Part shown: positions 55,102 to 64,000 of the stretch, piece by piece
Layout: every line of letters begins with the position of its first letter
How positions within the stretch are numbered: the stretch's first letter is position 1
Source of the DNA: Sweltsa coloradensis
Lineage: Eukaryota; Arthropoda; Insecta; Plecoptera; Chloroperlidae
DNA: 64,000 bases
Direction of reading: 5' to 3'
Assembly: GCA_024449915.1 (NCBI GenBank)
Contig: JAMZAV010000778.1
Location: 310,001 to 374,000 of the forward strand
The notes under the pieces: generated by a model
What the model was told of the DNA's origin: nothing
Databases searched by the model: none
What the model saw: the letters and a program-made list of their open reading frames with translations, nothing else
Made by a program: the position numbers and the translations under genes

Positions 55102-55134
55102 ATGGCAGGAAAGATCTCCAACATCATGTTCATG
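55102..55134 (+). CDS. secreted-protein gene, exon 1 (signal peptide start)
   Basis: CAACATGG context (A at -3, G at +4) favours this ATG. Encodes MAGKISNIMFM and ends at donor ATG|GTAAGG in phase 0. The junction falls inside the hydrophobic core of the signal peptide. Confidence 0.75.
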
Positions 55135-58100
55135 GTAAGGGGCTTATCAATCACTTACATGTTATGTAGTCACAATGGTGCTAATAACTTTATTTTCAGT
55201 TCTGTCTTATAAGGAGACTATAGGCAGATGTTATAATTTCATAATGATGTGATATGCAGTGCGTTGTTTCTAATATTTGGCAATCATTATTTGTTTGTAT
55301 TGAGATTTTCTAATAGATCAGTTTTTCTTTCTTCTTTTCTTTTCTATTGTTATATTTTTCTCTTATCTTTTCTACCTAAACCTTACCTAAATTTTATTTT
55401 ATTGTATTGCTTGTTTTCTATTTGTTTGATTTTAATGTATTTTAAATAGTTTGTTGGATAAAAAATTAGCTCGTTTGTTTGTTTTTTGTTTGTTCGTTTG
55501 TTTTTTGTTTGTTTGTTTTTCTGTCTGTTTGTTCGCGCTCTACCGGGCAAACGGCATATGCGATCTTGATGAAAATTGGAGGGGACCTTCGAAATATCTG
55601 AACTTAGCCCTGCCACGGTTTTTGGTATAATCAAAGAAATATTTCTCATGAATGACTTTTACGATTTTTTACGATTTTTAATGCGGTATTTTTGTGTGAT
55701 ATTTGGGCCGTTTCTAACCAAATGGGTGGGGCTACAACATTCATATTTCACATGGATGTAGTGCCTTTTTTATTAAAAAAAAAAGTTAGAATTTATAGAA
55801 ATAAAGGTTTCAATATGAGTCAAATGGGGTCATACATGGGTGAGCATGACAAAATCTAGACGGTGAAATAGGGGTGGGGAATTTGATTTGTGTGAGTGTG
55901 ATTTGTGTGAAGTGTGGAGGTAGGCCTAATCTCGAATTTATTCATTCATTTTTTTTTTTTTTTTATTTATTTTTTAATTTTTTTAATTTTAAATTTATTT
56001 ATTATTTATTAATTTATTAATTAAAGGAGTATTTAACCGTTAAACTCAAAAATATATTTCATTCAGGCTAACTAGTGATGAATTAAGCAATTAACAGAAA
56101 AATTATTGGGGCCACCATGACCTCCCAAAAAATTTTCAAACATGACATTTTTCGAGCTAGGTCCCATTGACAAAAATCTCCCATAAGAAATCATGGGGAA
56201 GATCTTTATGCCCCGTGACCTTGGAGGATTTTGATCCAAAAAAATATTGGACATTATTGACGTACTCTTCAGCCTTTTCTGTAAATTCTCTATATTTAGT
56301 TTTGTAATTTAGGCAAGTAGTTCGGTCAAAATATGCTGATTACCAAGATGGGGTGTGATTTTGGAATGCATATTTTTACATGTTTGAGGGTATATTTGGG
56401 CACAGTTTCAAGACACGATGTTTTAAAGGGGCATTTCAGATTAGTACTATGCTCTAGTATCTATGTGGTCCAAAAAAGAAGCAGGTCAAAGCCGATTCAA
56501 GAAATTTCCCAAAACACCAATTTTCGCCAATTTCTGGATCAAAAAATTACAAAATTCGTGTTAAATCACAGTTACAAGATATAATTTTTTAAACTGTCAT
56601 TTTAGTGTAGTATTGTGCTATAGATCACGTGGTAAAAAATAATTTTTGGGGTTTTTAGCCCCTTTAATTAATTTTTTTTTAAATTTTAATGTTAATTTAA
56701 AAAAAAATCGTTCATCCATTCATTTTATTTTTTGAACGAGTGAGCGAAGCGAACGTAGTGATTTCCATTCGACTTAAACGGCCCTAATTGTTTTTCTGCG
56801 TGCGTGCGTGTGTGTGTGTGTGTGTGTACGTTGAAAATCAGCCGAATCGCTGAACAGATTGCGCTGAAATTTTAAACAGACATCCGGTACGAGTTTATTG
56901 AGAACTGCTAACAAAATCAGCAAGATTCATTGCGATTTAAACCTACAAGAAGTGATAAACTGAAAAATAGACTTCCAATGTTTAGAAATTATTTTAACGA
57001 CAATGTTTTAGATTTTGAAAATATATTTTTTGTTTGTTTTTCGCCTGGCCGTGTAATGCCGTGCCCATGCAAGGTCTGTCGAATGTTGGACGTCAAGGTA
57101 CCCCCAAATTCCGCTCGTAGATTGAGTAAACCTTGCAATATTTTCACGTATTTCGTACTGGCTATGTTTACCATAGTAGGCCCTATTGCCACAGATGATG
57201 GACTACACTGCGTTATATGCATTTCAAAACATGTTTAATTATTTTTGAAATACAATCTAGAAATTACAAAATCTTTCCCGACCAGGGGATTGAACCCACG
57301 TCTCCCACATTTCGGCTACAAGGGCGCTTTAGCCAACTAGACTAGGGAAACGCCAAAGTCGTAGTTAGACGAGTGAGCGAGTCATGTGGTGGGTACCCGG
57401 GAACATTTGCATTTAAGTTTGATAATTTCATTCGTATAAATAATAGGGTATTGGTGGAAATCACTGTGCCGGAGGTTGCTGTTGTTGGCAGTCTTCAACT
57501 GAATATTCCGTGTGACTGCCGGGTCTTGCTTAATGGTAGATTGTTGGTACGGGAGTTGTGTAAAAGTTTAGACCATAGTTTAGGCCAAAATGCTCCACTG
57601 TAGCCTATGATAGGCTATAGGGAGGCCTAAGGTAAGGGGAAGAAAAGAAATGTTACCGGGTACTCAACACATGGCTCACTCACTCGTCTAACAACGACTT
57701 TGGCGTTTCCCTAGTTATTTATTGTTTAAATTTATTTATCTATCTACAATACAATACAAATCAACTTGACTTCTCTTCCAGACTATCATCATCGTGCTGA
57801 CGGCAAACGCAATGCCGGAGAAGGAAGGCTTCTCATTGGTCAAGTCTCCTCAGTTTAGTCAGGGGCCGAGCGTAGGCGCCAATCAAACAAGGATTAGGTA
57901 AGGACATTACATTATTACGAATCTTCTCTAATTTGTGATCTTTGTTTAGCTTTGGTCCAGTAGTGGATCTAGGTTACCACGAAGCAGTATCCCGAATCAA
58001 CATGTAGCTCATGCTTTACAAGCGAAACTAATTCGGAAGGTCGCCAAACCGAAAGTTTACCGGTTTTACAAGGTCAAAATACAAAAATTGGGATTGAATC

Positions 58101-60282
58101 CTATAAACTAGTCATTGGCTAAGGTCCCGGGTTCGAATCCCGTCGTGACCGGCAATCCTGACTGCAGTATTTTTAAAAGGTTTTCCTGAATGCAAGGGAT
58201 TTAGTCCTCTTAAACAGCCCTAGGACATCCCTTCACAATTGTAATATTCGCAACACACCTAGTTCACCTGAAGAGGGGCAAAATTTGCCACGGTAAGAAT
58301 TACAAATTTTAGAGCTACTATATACACATATCCTTGTATCATGTTGGCCTAAACCTAAACTTTTTGCCAAGTCAAGAAGTCCACCGCAAATGTATAAAAT
58401 CGGAGAAGACTTAAGTTTTGTCTTGGCCACCAATGTAAATCATTGAATCCTCTGCAGAGCGCTCACCTCGCACAATGAGGCACATTTCCCGATCTTTTTG
58501 AGGTGTGTTGTAAACATCGATCAAATCAATGAAGTAGGATTGTAAATGTATTTTTATGTTGATATTATCTGACAACAAGGATGAGAAAGAACGTGTTTTG
58601 GAGAACTTTAGGGTCAGGGGGTAAGAGGTCTGATGATGTAATTTCAGCAAATTTTCAGTTTCAAACAAATTTAATACTTTTATCGTGGAAAAAAAATGCC
58701 GTCCGAATTCTCAGTCGACGTATTAGGAGCCCAAAGGGTATGTGTGTGCCTCCCAAGGAGCTTCCCTAGCAGAAAATGGTATTCATAGAAATGACAATAG
58801 GAGCGTGTAGAGACAGAAATATTGTGGAAAGCATGGCCCACTCGTAGGGGTCCATGAATACGACTTTTTAGATCCATCCATTGGGAGCTCTTTGGGAGAC
58901 CAAAGGGAGGCTAAAATCGTGGGAAGCATTGTCCACTCGTTGGATGAGCGAAGCAAAGACTTTAATTTCACTGACCCCCCCAAAAAAAATTAGCTCGGGT
59001 GTTTTTTTTTTATTTATTTTAAATTTATTTTTGTATTTTTGTCTGTTTCTTCGCTCTCCACCGGGCAAACGGCATATGCGATCTTGATGAAAATTGGAGG
59101 GGACCTTCAAAATTTTTGAACTTAGACCTGCCACGTTTTTGGGTACAATCGAAGAAATATTTCTCATGAATATCGTACTTTTACGATTTTTTTCGATTTT
59201 TAGTGCGATATTTTCGTGACATTTGGGCCGATTCTGACCAAACGGGTGGGGCTACAACGTTCATATTTTACATGGGCATTAAGGTAATGGTAATGTATTG
59301 ATTTTTGAAAGAAAAAGTTGAAAAAGTTAGACAGAATCCATAGAATAAAGGTTTTAATATGAGTTTTTTAGGTTTATGACAACAATCACCAACAATGCAT
59401 TCAAAAAGCACTTGCAAAGGAAAAGTGGTCCCACACAAACCAAAAACATACAAAAAAGCTCATCCATCAACGCGACTAAAAAAAGCGTTTGCGAAGCTTC
59501 CTAGTAGGGGTCCATGAATACGACTTTTTAGATCCACCCATTTGTTAGAGATTTACCAACATTTTGCAATTTTGCTAACATTTCAGCTGTTTGAAGTTGG
59601 ACAACAGCCATTGGTCAGATGAAGACGACCCCAGGCAACAATCCTATTTTCCGACACTCTTCTGTCAAGCTGTGATCCATCTCGATGTTTCTCAACAAGC
59701 CCGTCTTTAATCACTCGTTAATATTGTACTGCTAACCAGTTATCTTTGTCTAATTATTATGTTTGTGAATTTAAAAAAAAATATTCATTCCAACACCATT
59801 GGGAGCTCTTTGGGAGTCCAAAGTGAGGCTGAAATCGTGGGAAGCATGGCCCTCTCGTACGGGTCTATGAATACAATTTTTTTTATCTATCCATAGGGAA
59901 CCCGAAGGGCGGCGTGGCTGAAGCTCTCATTATTTAGACTATAAAATGAATTCTAGTTGGAAAAATATGTTTCCCCGACCTCTCTTGAAATGTTTGTACT
60001 TTAACTAATGTGTACTCTCGTTTCTTCCACAGCCTAGATGGGAACGTCACCCAAGACCAAGACCTTGCTGTATCGGATGAGTGCTCAGGAGTTACGAGAA
60101 GACAACGGAGGGATTTGTCCGCGGAATTGTCCGTAGAGCCACCTCTAGGATGGACACAAATCTGGACTGTCGTCGATCCTCAACCGTCACTCGTAAACCC
60201 AGTGATTGTGATGTGTGACGGAGAAATTCCAGCAAGTCTGCTGGAATTGGCTGAAGTCTTCAGTATAACTGTTCCTTCGTGA
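55102..60282 (+). CDS. secreted protein of unknown family, whole spliced gene with alternative last exons
   Basis: join(55102-55134, 57782-57897, 60033-60282) gives 132 residues; join(55102-55134, 57782-57897, 59587-59710) gives 90. All introns have GT/AG borders and phases agree (0/0 then 2/2 for both choices). The first 23 residues form a signal peptide with hydrophobic core IMFMTIIIVLTANA. The shared part after cleavage is short (MPEKEGFSLVKSPQFSQG and an NQT sequon). The long form adds a dibasic RRQRR site that would suit prohormone-type cleavage, two cysteines and an acidic C-terminus; the short form adds a different tail, also with two cysteines. I recognise no family. A small processed secreted factor is the natural reading but is inference. 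Confidence 0.7.
55456..55830 (+). mobile_element. Helentron-like element, truncated
   Basis: TTGGATAAAAAATTAGCTCG, CTACCGGGCAAACGGCATAT, GATGAAAATTGGAGGGGACC, CTAACCAAATGGGTGGGGC; the GCTCATCC...CTAG end is missing. Lies in intron 1 of the secreted-protein gene. Confidence 0.75.
55831..57054. other. intron 1; AT-rich, with a related GAGCGAAGCGAA end near 56740
   Basis: AT homopolymer-rich at 55930-56025 and 56660-56730. Near 56738, GTGAGCGAAGCGAACGTAG starts a segment with a (GT)n run (56803-56827) and GAAAATCAGCCGAATCGCTG; it resembles the start of the Helentron-like family but diverges at once. Confidence 0.45.
57055..57340 (-). mobile_element. tRNA-derived SINE, family 1, long version
   Basis: Minus: GCTAAAGCGCCCTTGTAGCC, GGGAGACGTGGGTTCAATCC, then AAATGCATATAACGC, AGTACGAAATACGTGAAAAT, ATTGCAAGGTTTACTCAATC. 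This shares about 150 bp of body with 5926-6110, showing that the body extends past the part seen in shorter copies. Confidence 0.7.
57342..57714. mobile_element. TIR element of the CTAGGRAAACGCC family (copy 2, both ends intact)
   Basis: CTAGGGAAACGCCAAAGTCG ... GTGGGTACCCGGGAACAT at the left is answered by ATGTTACCGGGTACTCAAC ... CGACTTTGGCGTTTCCCTAG at the right: inverted repeats of about 70 bp, 373 bp overall. The interior has an open stretch without motifs. Lies in intron 1 of the secreted-protein gene, abutting the SINE. Confidence 0.85.
57782..57897 (+). CDS. secreted-protein gene, exon 2
   Basis: Acceptor CTCTTCCAG (57773-57781), donor AG|GTAAGG (57898). 116 nt, phase 0 in and 2 out. 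Encodes TIIIVLTANAMPEKEGFSLV and onward to VGANQTRI. Predicted signal cleavage after TANA. Confidence 0.8.
58100..58300 (+). mobile_element. tRNA-derived SINE, family 2 (clear B box)
   Basis: GGCTAAGGTCCCGGGTTCG and AATCCCGTCGTGACCGG, then GGCAATCCTGACTGCAG, CTTCACAATTGTAATATTCG and CCTGAAGAGGGGC. In intron 2. Confidence 0.75.
58941..59504 (+). mobile_element. Helentron-like element with readable empty site
   Basis: Starts TGGATGAGCGAAGCAAAGAC and ends GCTCATCCATCAACGCGACT ... GCGTTTGCGAAGCTTCCTAG. The flanks CCACTCGT and TAGGGGTCC occur joined as CCACTCGTAGGGGTCC in the neighbouring unit at 58839-58854, so the ends are exact to one base. It lies in intron 2 just upstream of alternative exon 59587-59710. 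Confidence 0.9.
59587..59710 (+). CDS. secreted-protein gene, alternative last exon A
   Basis: Acceptor AACATTTCAG (59577-59586). With exon 2 it reads SCLKLDNSHWSDEDDPRQQ, then YFPTLFCQAVIHLDV and SQQARL to TAA at 59708-59710. Two cysteines, acidic middle. No AATAAA follows closely, which weakens the case for a terminal exon. A weak donor at 59614 (TTG|GTCAGA) would make a 27-nt exon that keeps frame into 60033-60282. Confidence 0.5.
60033..60282 (+). CDS. secreted-protein gene, last exon B
   Basis: Acceptor TTTCTTCCACAG (60021-60032). Reads in phase 2 from exon 2: SLDGNVTQDQDLAVSDECSG, then VTRRQRRDLSAELSVEPPLG, WTQIWTVVDPQPSLVNPVIV and MCDGEIPASLLELAEVF, ending TGA at 60280-60282. NVT sequon, a polybasic RRQRR site, two cysteines 46 residues apart. 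Confidence 0.8.
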
Positions 60283-60331
60283 TATACATAATATGTATGT
60301 ATATGCTGTAACATAATATGTTGCAATCCTA

Positions 60332-60337
60332 AATAAA
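60332..60337 (+). terminator. polyadenylation signal AATAAA
   Basis: 50 bases after the TGA at 60280-60282; a normal distance for a short 3' UTR. Confidence 0.7.
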
Positions 60338-60480
60338 ATATCTATCTAAAGAAAATCTATTATCTGACAATGTTGGTTGTCTGCGTGTCGAAACCCCTTC
60401 TAAATTGTTGTTGGCCACGATAATTTTAATGCTTATTTTAAAAGAATATATTTTCTAATAATTAAGCTGTTTTAAGACGT

Positions 60481-60615
60481 ACTAGGAAAACGCCTAAGTC
60501 GTGGCTAGTCGAGTGAGTGAACCATGTGTTGAGTACCCAGTAACATTCCCTGTCTTCCATCTACCTAAAGCCTCCCTAGCCTATGATAGGCTAGAGTAGC
60601 GCATTATGGCCTTAC
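60481..60615. mobile_element. single end of the CTAGGAAAACGCC family (copy 3)
   Basis: CTAGGAAAACGCCTAAGTCG, TGTTGAGTACCCAGTAACAT, CCTCCCTAGCCTATGATAGG, CTAGAGTAGCGCATTATGGC. No inverted partner was found to the right. Confidence 0.65.
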
Positions 60616-60679
60616 AGTTATTAATTATAATAGAAATATAACGCAAGATTCATTCACAATTAAAATTAATTATCCGTTT

Positions 60680-60810
60680 TAATATGCAATATCGTAATGT
60701 CCGTCTTTTCCCTACCCGACCCGACCCAACCCGAACCGAACCGAACCGAACCGAACCAACAGCCCGACCCCATCTCTCTAAACCTCTACCCGCACCGCCA
60801 TGGTACTAAG
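60680..60810 (-). mobile_element. fragment of the GGGTCGGGT element with CCGAA repeats
   Basis: Minus: GTGCGGGTAGAGG, GGTTCGGTTCGGTTCGG, GGGTCGGGTAGGGAAAAGAC, matching 29625-29735. ACCGA repeats (60728-60752) look like local slippage. Confidence 0.65.
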
Positions 60811-61699
60811 TTTCATCGATACTGTACCCGTTGCAACTATTCCGATTTCTGTATTGAAATCAAGTGCTCCAGTGTTCCACTTGGCAAGTCTCCATTACAC
60901 TTAACTAACAACTTCACAACGTATTTAAATTCAGCATGTTGATACTTAAATATATGGAGGAACAAAATTGAACTATTTTGAAACAATATCATGTGTTCAT
61001 AATTCAATTTGTGATGGTATGTGTATATTGGACTCAACAGCTCAAATGATGTGAGTAATATTAAATTACCATTGAGAGTTCCTTATAAATATTTAATTAT
61101 TATATAATTTTTTATTTAAGATTCAATAAGTTCATTTTTCTTAGTTTCCTTTGAAGCTCAATTCCTTATGAAATTCGTAGTGACGTATGACAATTCAAAA
61201 TACTAAAATGTTGTAAATCTTGTGTATCCTGTACATGTGATGATGTTTTAAAAACATATTTCAAGGCCACTTAGGAAAAAAGTGAAAATAATAAGCTATT
61301 TGTGCATAGGCAAGTTGAAACAAATTGACTCTACAAAAATTTAATAATGGAATAATGCAGAAAACCATAATATCTGATAATTCCCTAATTTATAGGTTTT
61401 AGTTCATTTCGTGTAGGAAAAATGATATGGTGAAAAATATTTTAATTTTTTAAGGGATCTTAGAACAGTTCTATCTTCAGTTCAGCAGTTAGTGCTGAAT
61501 GACAAGCAATATTTCATTTTCAAGCCCATGTTCATCTCATTACGCGAAAGATTTTTCTCCGCGGCGTAAATATTGTTTTCCAATGGGAAATCTTCGAATC
61601 CCCAGAACTCGAACATTGTCTGAGAAACACGTCTATAAATTCTGGGTTATTTTTTCATCTTGGCGCTACGTATAATATAAAGCTAACATTTATTATTCC
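60811..61699. other. no gene recognised
   Basis: AT-rich; nothing recognised. Confidence 0.45.
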
Positions 61700-61770
61700 A
61701 CGGTGATGGCTCAGATCAGGCACTACCGCAGCGGATCGTAAGTCGAGTCGCAGGTTCGAGGTCCATAAAA
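61700..61770 (+). repeat. tRNA-like sequence
   Basis: GGTGATGGCTCAGATCAGGC and GTCGCAGGTTCGAGGTCC: A- and B-box-like elements; stems incomplete. Confidence 0.4.
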
Positions 61771-62361
61771 GTAAAGAATGAGGAAAAGGCAGAATGTTTA
61801 TGATGTCTCGTAATTTATCCAGTCATCTCTTTCACTAAAGCCGTATTTCCGAAGAAAATTGGTTTATAGGGTTTTGAAATATTTACATTTGACTTTTACT
61901 ATATAATATAGTATGTAGTATACTTTAGCACTCAACGAATTAAAGTAATAAACATTGCGACGACGGGTACATGAATAACTAAAATATGGAGGGAACCTTA
62001 CCACGTTTATTCATGGTTCATCTCACCTTGGTGGAGGTGCCAGCTACATATATGAACTCCACCTATGAGCCAGCCCCACCCCCCGCCCCCATGGTCACCA
62101 AAACATTAATGATATATCTTCCTTGTTGAAGGTTAATGTCAACAAAAAAGAGGATGTAATCGGGGGTTCAGTTTTCGTCGCCACACTTAATATATATGAA
62201 CAGATATCACAAAGATGGATACAGAAGTATTGCTTCCTAATTTATCGCATAGCGTTAGTTTTTATAAATTCTGTACCCTTTACGACTACCCGATTAACTC
62301 CCGATTACCCGATTAAAAGTCTATATTTTAACTGACAATTTTTATTTTTATTATTTATTAT
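61771..62361. other. no gene recognised
   Basis: Contains another GGTGGAGGTGCCAGC word at 62031-62045. Otherwise AT-rich. Confidence 0.45.
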
Positions 62362-62726
62362 TTATTGTTTATCTTTGAACAACAAGAAACGGCGTCGACA
62401 CCAATCTACGAAGAAATCTCGTGCCGCGAAGAGCCTTGCTGAAGCACGTGAAACTAACACGGCATATGTGGTTGGTTCTCCCATAAGTGCTCCTTGCACA
62501 GGGAAGGGAAATGCCTCACTGGGCAGGTCGTTCCATTGGTGAACAACCCGGAAAGAAAAAGCACGTCGGCCGAGCACTACTTTGGCCGGAGGGGGTTGGA
62601 GGCGGGGGTGCCTACTATCGTCGCATCTCAACACGCGACCCTGGATGATGCGCGCGCACACGTCAAAATCAGTGACACCGCTGAGATATCTTTTAAAAAA
62701 CACCAGGTCGGTGTACTTTATTACTA
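62362..62726 (-). pseudogene. LINE reverse transcriptase C-terminal relic
   Basis: Minus frame with YTDLVFFKRYLSGVTDFD, CARIIQGRVLRCDDSRHPRL, RRAFSFRVVHQWNDLPSEA and a final RRRFLLFKDKQ before the stop. FFKRY...RxxxFSxRxxxxWNxLP is the usual tail of Jockey/CR1-type ORF2. Cut at 62726 by the Helentron-like end. Confidence 0.7.
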
Positions 62727-62813
62727 GGAAAACGCTCAGTTGGACGCGTTGTTGAGCGAGCACCGGCACGTGCAACACGACCCGAGGACGACATTCCCAT
62801 AATGAAACATACC
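62724..62813 (-). mobile_element. Helentron-like 3' end, third family
   Basis: Minus reading ends AACGCGTCCAACTGAGCGTT then TTCCTAG, i.e. an AACGC...GCGTT hairpin followed by TTCCTAG|T, as in the other families, but with unrelated DNA further in. Confidence 0.5.
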
Positions 62814-63056
62814 TGTTGGAATGTAGACTTAAAGATGAGATGGCAGTGGCCATTCATTATATTTCAAAGGCATTTGTGCGCTTGTTTATTTATTTGGGTA
62901 TTCTCAAAAGGCCCTAGTTACGAGCAACTTGATCAAACTAAATTGTAGAGCTTTGTTCCTTTGAATAAAGTACATTTAGTATCAATACTCATCTTAAAAC
63001 TTGTCACAGATCATTTTAGTTATAGAGCTTTAACGGGTAGTTATTGTTTCGTAACA
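62814..63056 (+). repeat. probable 5' LTR of a BEL/Pao retrotransposon
   Basis: TGTTGGAATGTAG ... CGTAACA, with AATAAAG at 62963-62969. The boundaries are inferred from TG...CA ends, the following primer-binding site and gag; the 3' LTR is outside the window. Confidence 0.65.
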
Positions 63057-63059
63057 TTT

Positions 63060-63080
63060 TTGGTGACCCCGACGTGATTT
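63060..63080 (+). promoter_or_regulatory. candidate primer-binding site (BEL/Pao)
   Basis: TTGGTGACCCCGACGTGATT, four bases after the LTR; TGGTGACC starts are common in BEL/Pao elements. Confidence 0.6.
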
Positions 63081-63098
63081 GTGATAGTGGTTGATATT

Positions 63099-64000
63099 AT
63101 GGATCGACTCAAGAAGATGCGTACGCCTGTGCGGGCTTCGTTTACCAAGACACTACATGAGGTCAAGCAGGAGCTTGCTGAAGCTTCCCCAGATGAAGAC
63201 ACCTTGTCTCTGAAGTTAGCAAAACTGGAGAAGGTTATGACCGATCTGAGGCAGCGGGACTCTAAATATTTAGAAAGTCTTCTGGATGATGACTGTAGTG
63301 ACGAGGATTATTCCATGGAAAGCGAAGCCATTGAGGGCTATGAAGATCGTCTGGCAGAGGTAAGGAGTAAAGTTGGTAAGCTCTCACTTATGTAAATAGA
63401 GATGTCAGTGTACCAACGTGTGGGGTTGACAGCCGGTCCAATCGGACATTTACTCTACCTAAGATAGAACTTAAGAGTTTGATGGTGAACTGACAGGGTG
63501 GTTGACATTCTGGTCACAGTTTAAGAAAGTGCACGAGGACACCGAGATTCATGATTGTGACAATTTCAGTATTTGGTCCAGTCATGATAAGTGGAACTCG
63601 TGCTAGCGAGCTTGTCGATAGCTACCCTCAGTCAGGTGAAAACTATGCGAGGGTAATAGTTGCACTAAAAGAAAGATTCGGAAAGGAGGATCTCTTAATT
63701 GAAGTTTATGTTAGAGAGCTGCTGAAGTTAGTAATCAGCAACGTCTCTAACAAAGAAACCAACGCTTTCCAGCATCTTTGATAAAATGAAAGGTCAGTTA
63801 AGGGCATTAGATACACTGGGTCTGACTACCGATAAATGTGCTGCAGTACTATTTCCTCTTGTAGAGTCAAGTCTACCTGATGAAACTCTTAGGGCTTGGC
63901 TGAGAAGCTCGTTATCGTCTCGAGGAGCGATACACGGTGGGGCAGGTGAAAATCGCCTATCGTGTCTAATGGAATTCCTCAACAGAGAAGTTGAAGCGAA
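63099..64000 (+). pseudogene. BEL/Pao gag, frameshifted, running off the window
   Basis: First piece from ATG at 63099 to TAA at 63393-63395: an acidic coiled stretch typical of the N-terminus before the gag DUF1759 region. The conserved part follows in other frames: TFWSQFKKVHEDTEIHD near 63500-63560, ELVDSYPQSGENYARVI and ERFGKEDLLIEVYVRELLKL at 63610-63730, then, after another frameshift near 63775, CAAVLFPLVESSLPDETL to the window end. At least three frame breaks, so this copy is inactive (or the sequence has indel errors). Pol and the 3' LTR are not in view. Confidence 0.8.

Larger units (their letters stand above)
58795..59895 (+). repeat. tandem units of about 100 bp, one interrupted by a Helentron-like element
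   Basis: Unit marks GGGAGCTCTTTGGGAGNCCA, AATCGTGGGAAGCATGGCCC and CTCGTAGGGGTCCATGAATA, CGACTTTTTAGATCCA occur at about 58830-58880, 58881-58940 continuing at 59505-59540, and 59799-59890. A further fragment (CCCAAAGGGTATG...) may start near 58730. Confidence 0.8.

Overview
The window is animal (metazoan) nuclear DNA, most likely from an invertebrate with a large AT-rich, repeat-filled genome. Coding exons are short, flanked by GT/AG splice sites, and stand out as GC-richer islands. The repeats include a Ty3/gypsy element, a BEL/Pao element, several LINE lineages, tRNA- and 5S-derived SINEs, hAT-like MITEs and Helentron-like elements. I cannot name the phylum.

Two host genes are well supported. 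(1) A multi-exon gene on the minus strand, about 3.56-16.92 kb, encodes an UNC93-like 12-TM membrane protein of the major facilitator superfamily. In transcription order its exons are 16712-16924, 15168-15969, 13550-13865 (with a near-identical copy at 10695-11010), an exon present as a damaged tandem array at about 11.1-12.24 kb, 6124-6253, 4351-4488 and 3564-3779. One small exon between the last two was not found. (2) A small gene on the plus strand, 55102-60282, encodes a secreted protein of unknown family. Its signal peptide is split over exons 1 and 2, and exon 2 can join in frame to either of two different stop-containing exons (59587-59710 or 60033-60282). A third, weak candidate is a lone first exon at 47615-47667 with a mitochondrial-presequence look.

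Layout: 0-3.5 kb holds a MITE, a LINE relic and a SINE. 3.5-17 kb is the UNC93-like gene, with an internal tandem duplication (7.53-11.04 kb and 12.27-13.9 kb) whose first copy carries a very young, internally rearranged gypsy element. 17-25.3 kb holds foldback, hAT-like and Helentron-like elements. 25.5-28 kb has a promoter-like patch and a decayed LINE between CT microsatellites. 28-46 kb is repeats only: a minisatellite-bearing element at two loci, a LINE with a restriction-like endonuclease, MITEs and head-to-head SINE pairs. 46-55 kb is mostly unannotated AT-rich DNA. 55-60.4 kb is the secreted-protein gene with Helentron-like and SINE insertions in its introns. 60.4-64 kb has repeat fragments, a LINE relic, and the LTR and gag of a BEL/Pao element that runs off the window.

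Most striking are the repeated exon-scale duplications inside one gene (four exons affected), the 162-bp in-frame exon array, the gypsy copy with an inverted piece of its integrase between two identical LTRs, and a Helentron-like insertion that can be read against its own empty site in neighbouring tandem repeat units. The 11.1-12.8 kb stretch shows homopolymer inflation typical of poor consensus, so some of the duplication there could be an assembly artefact.
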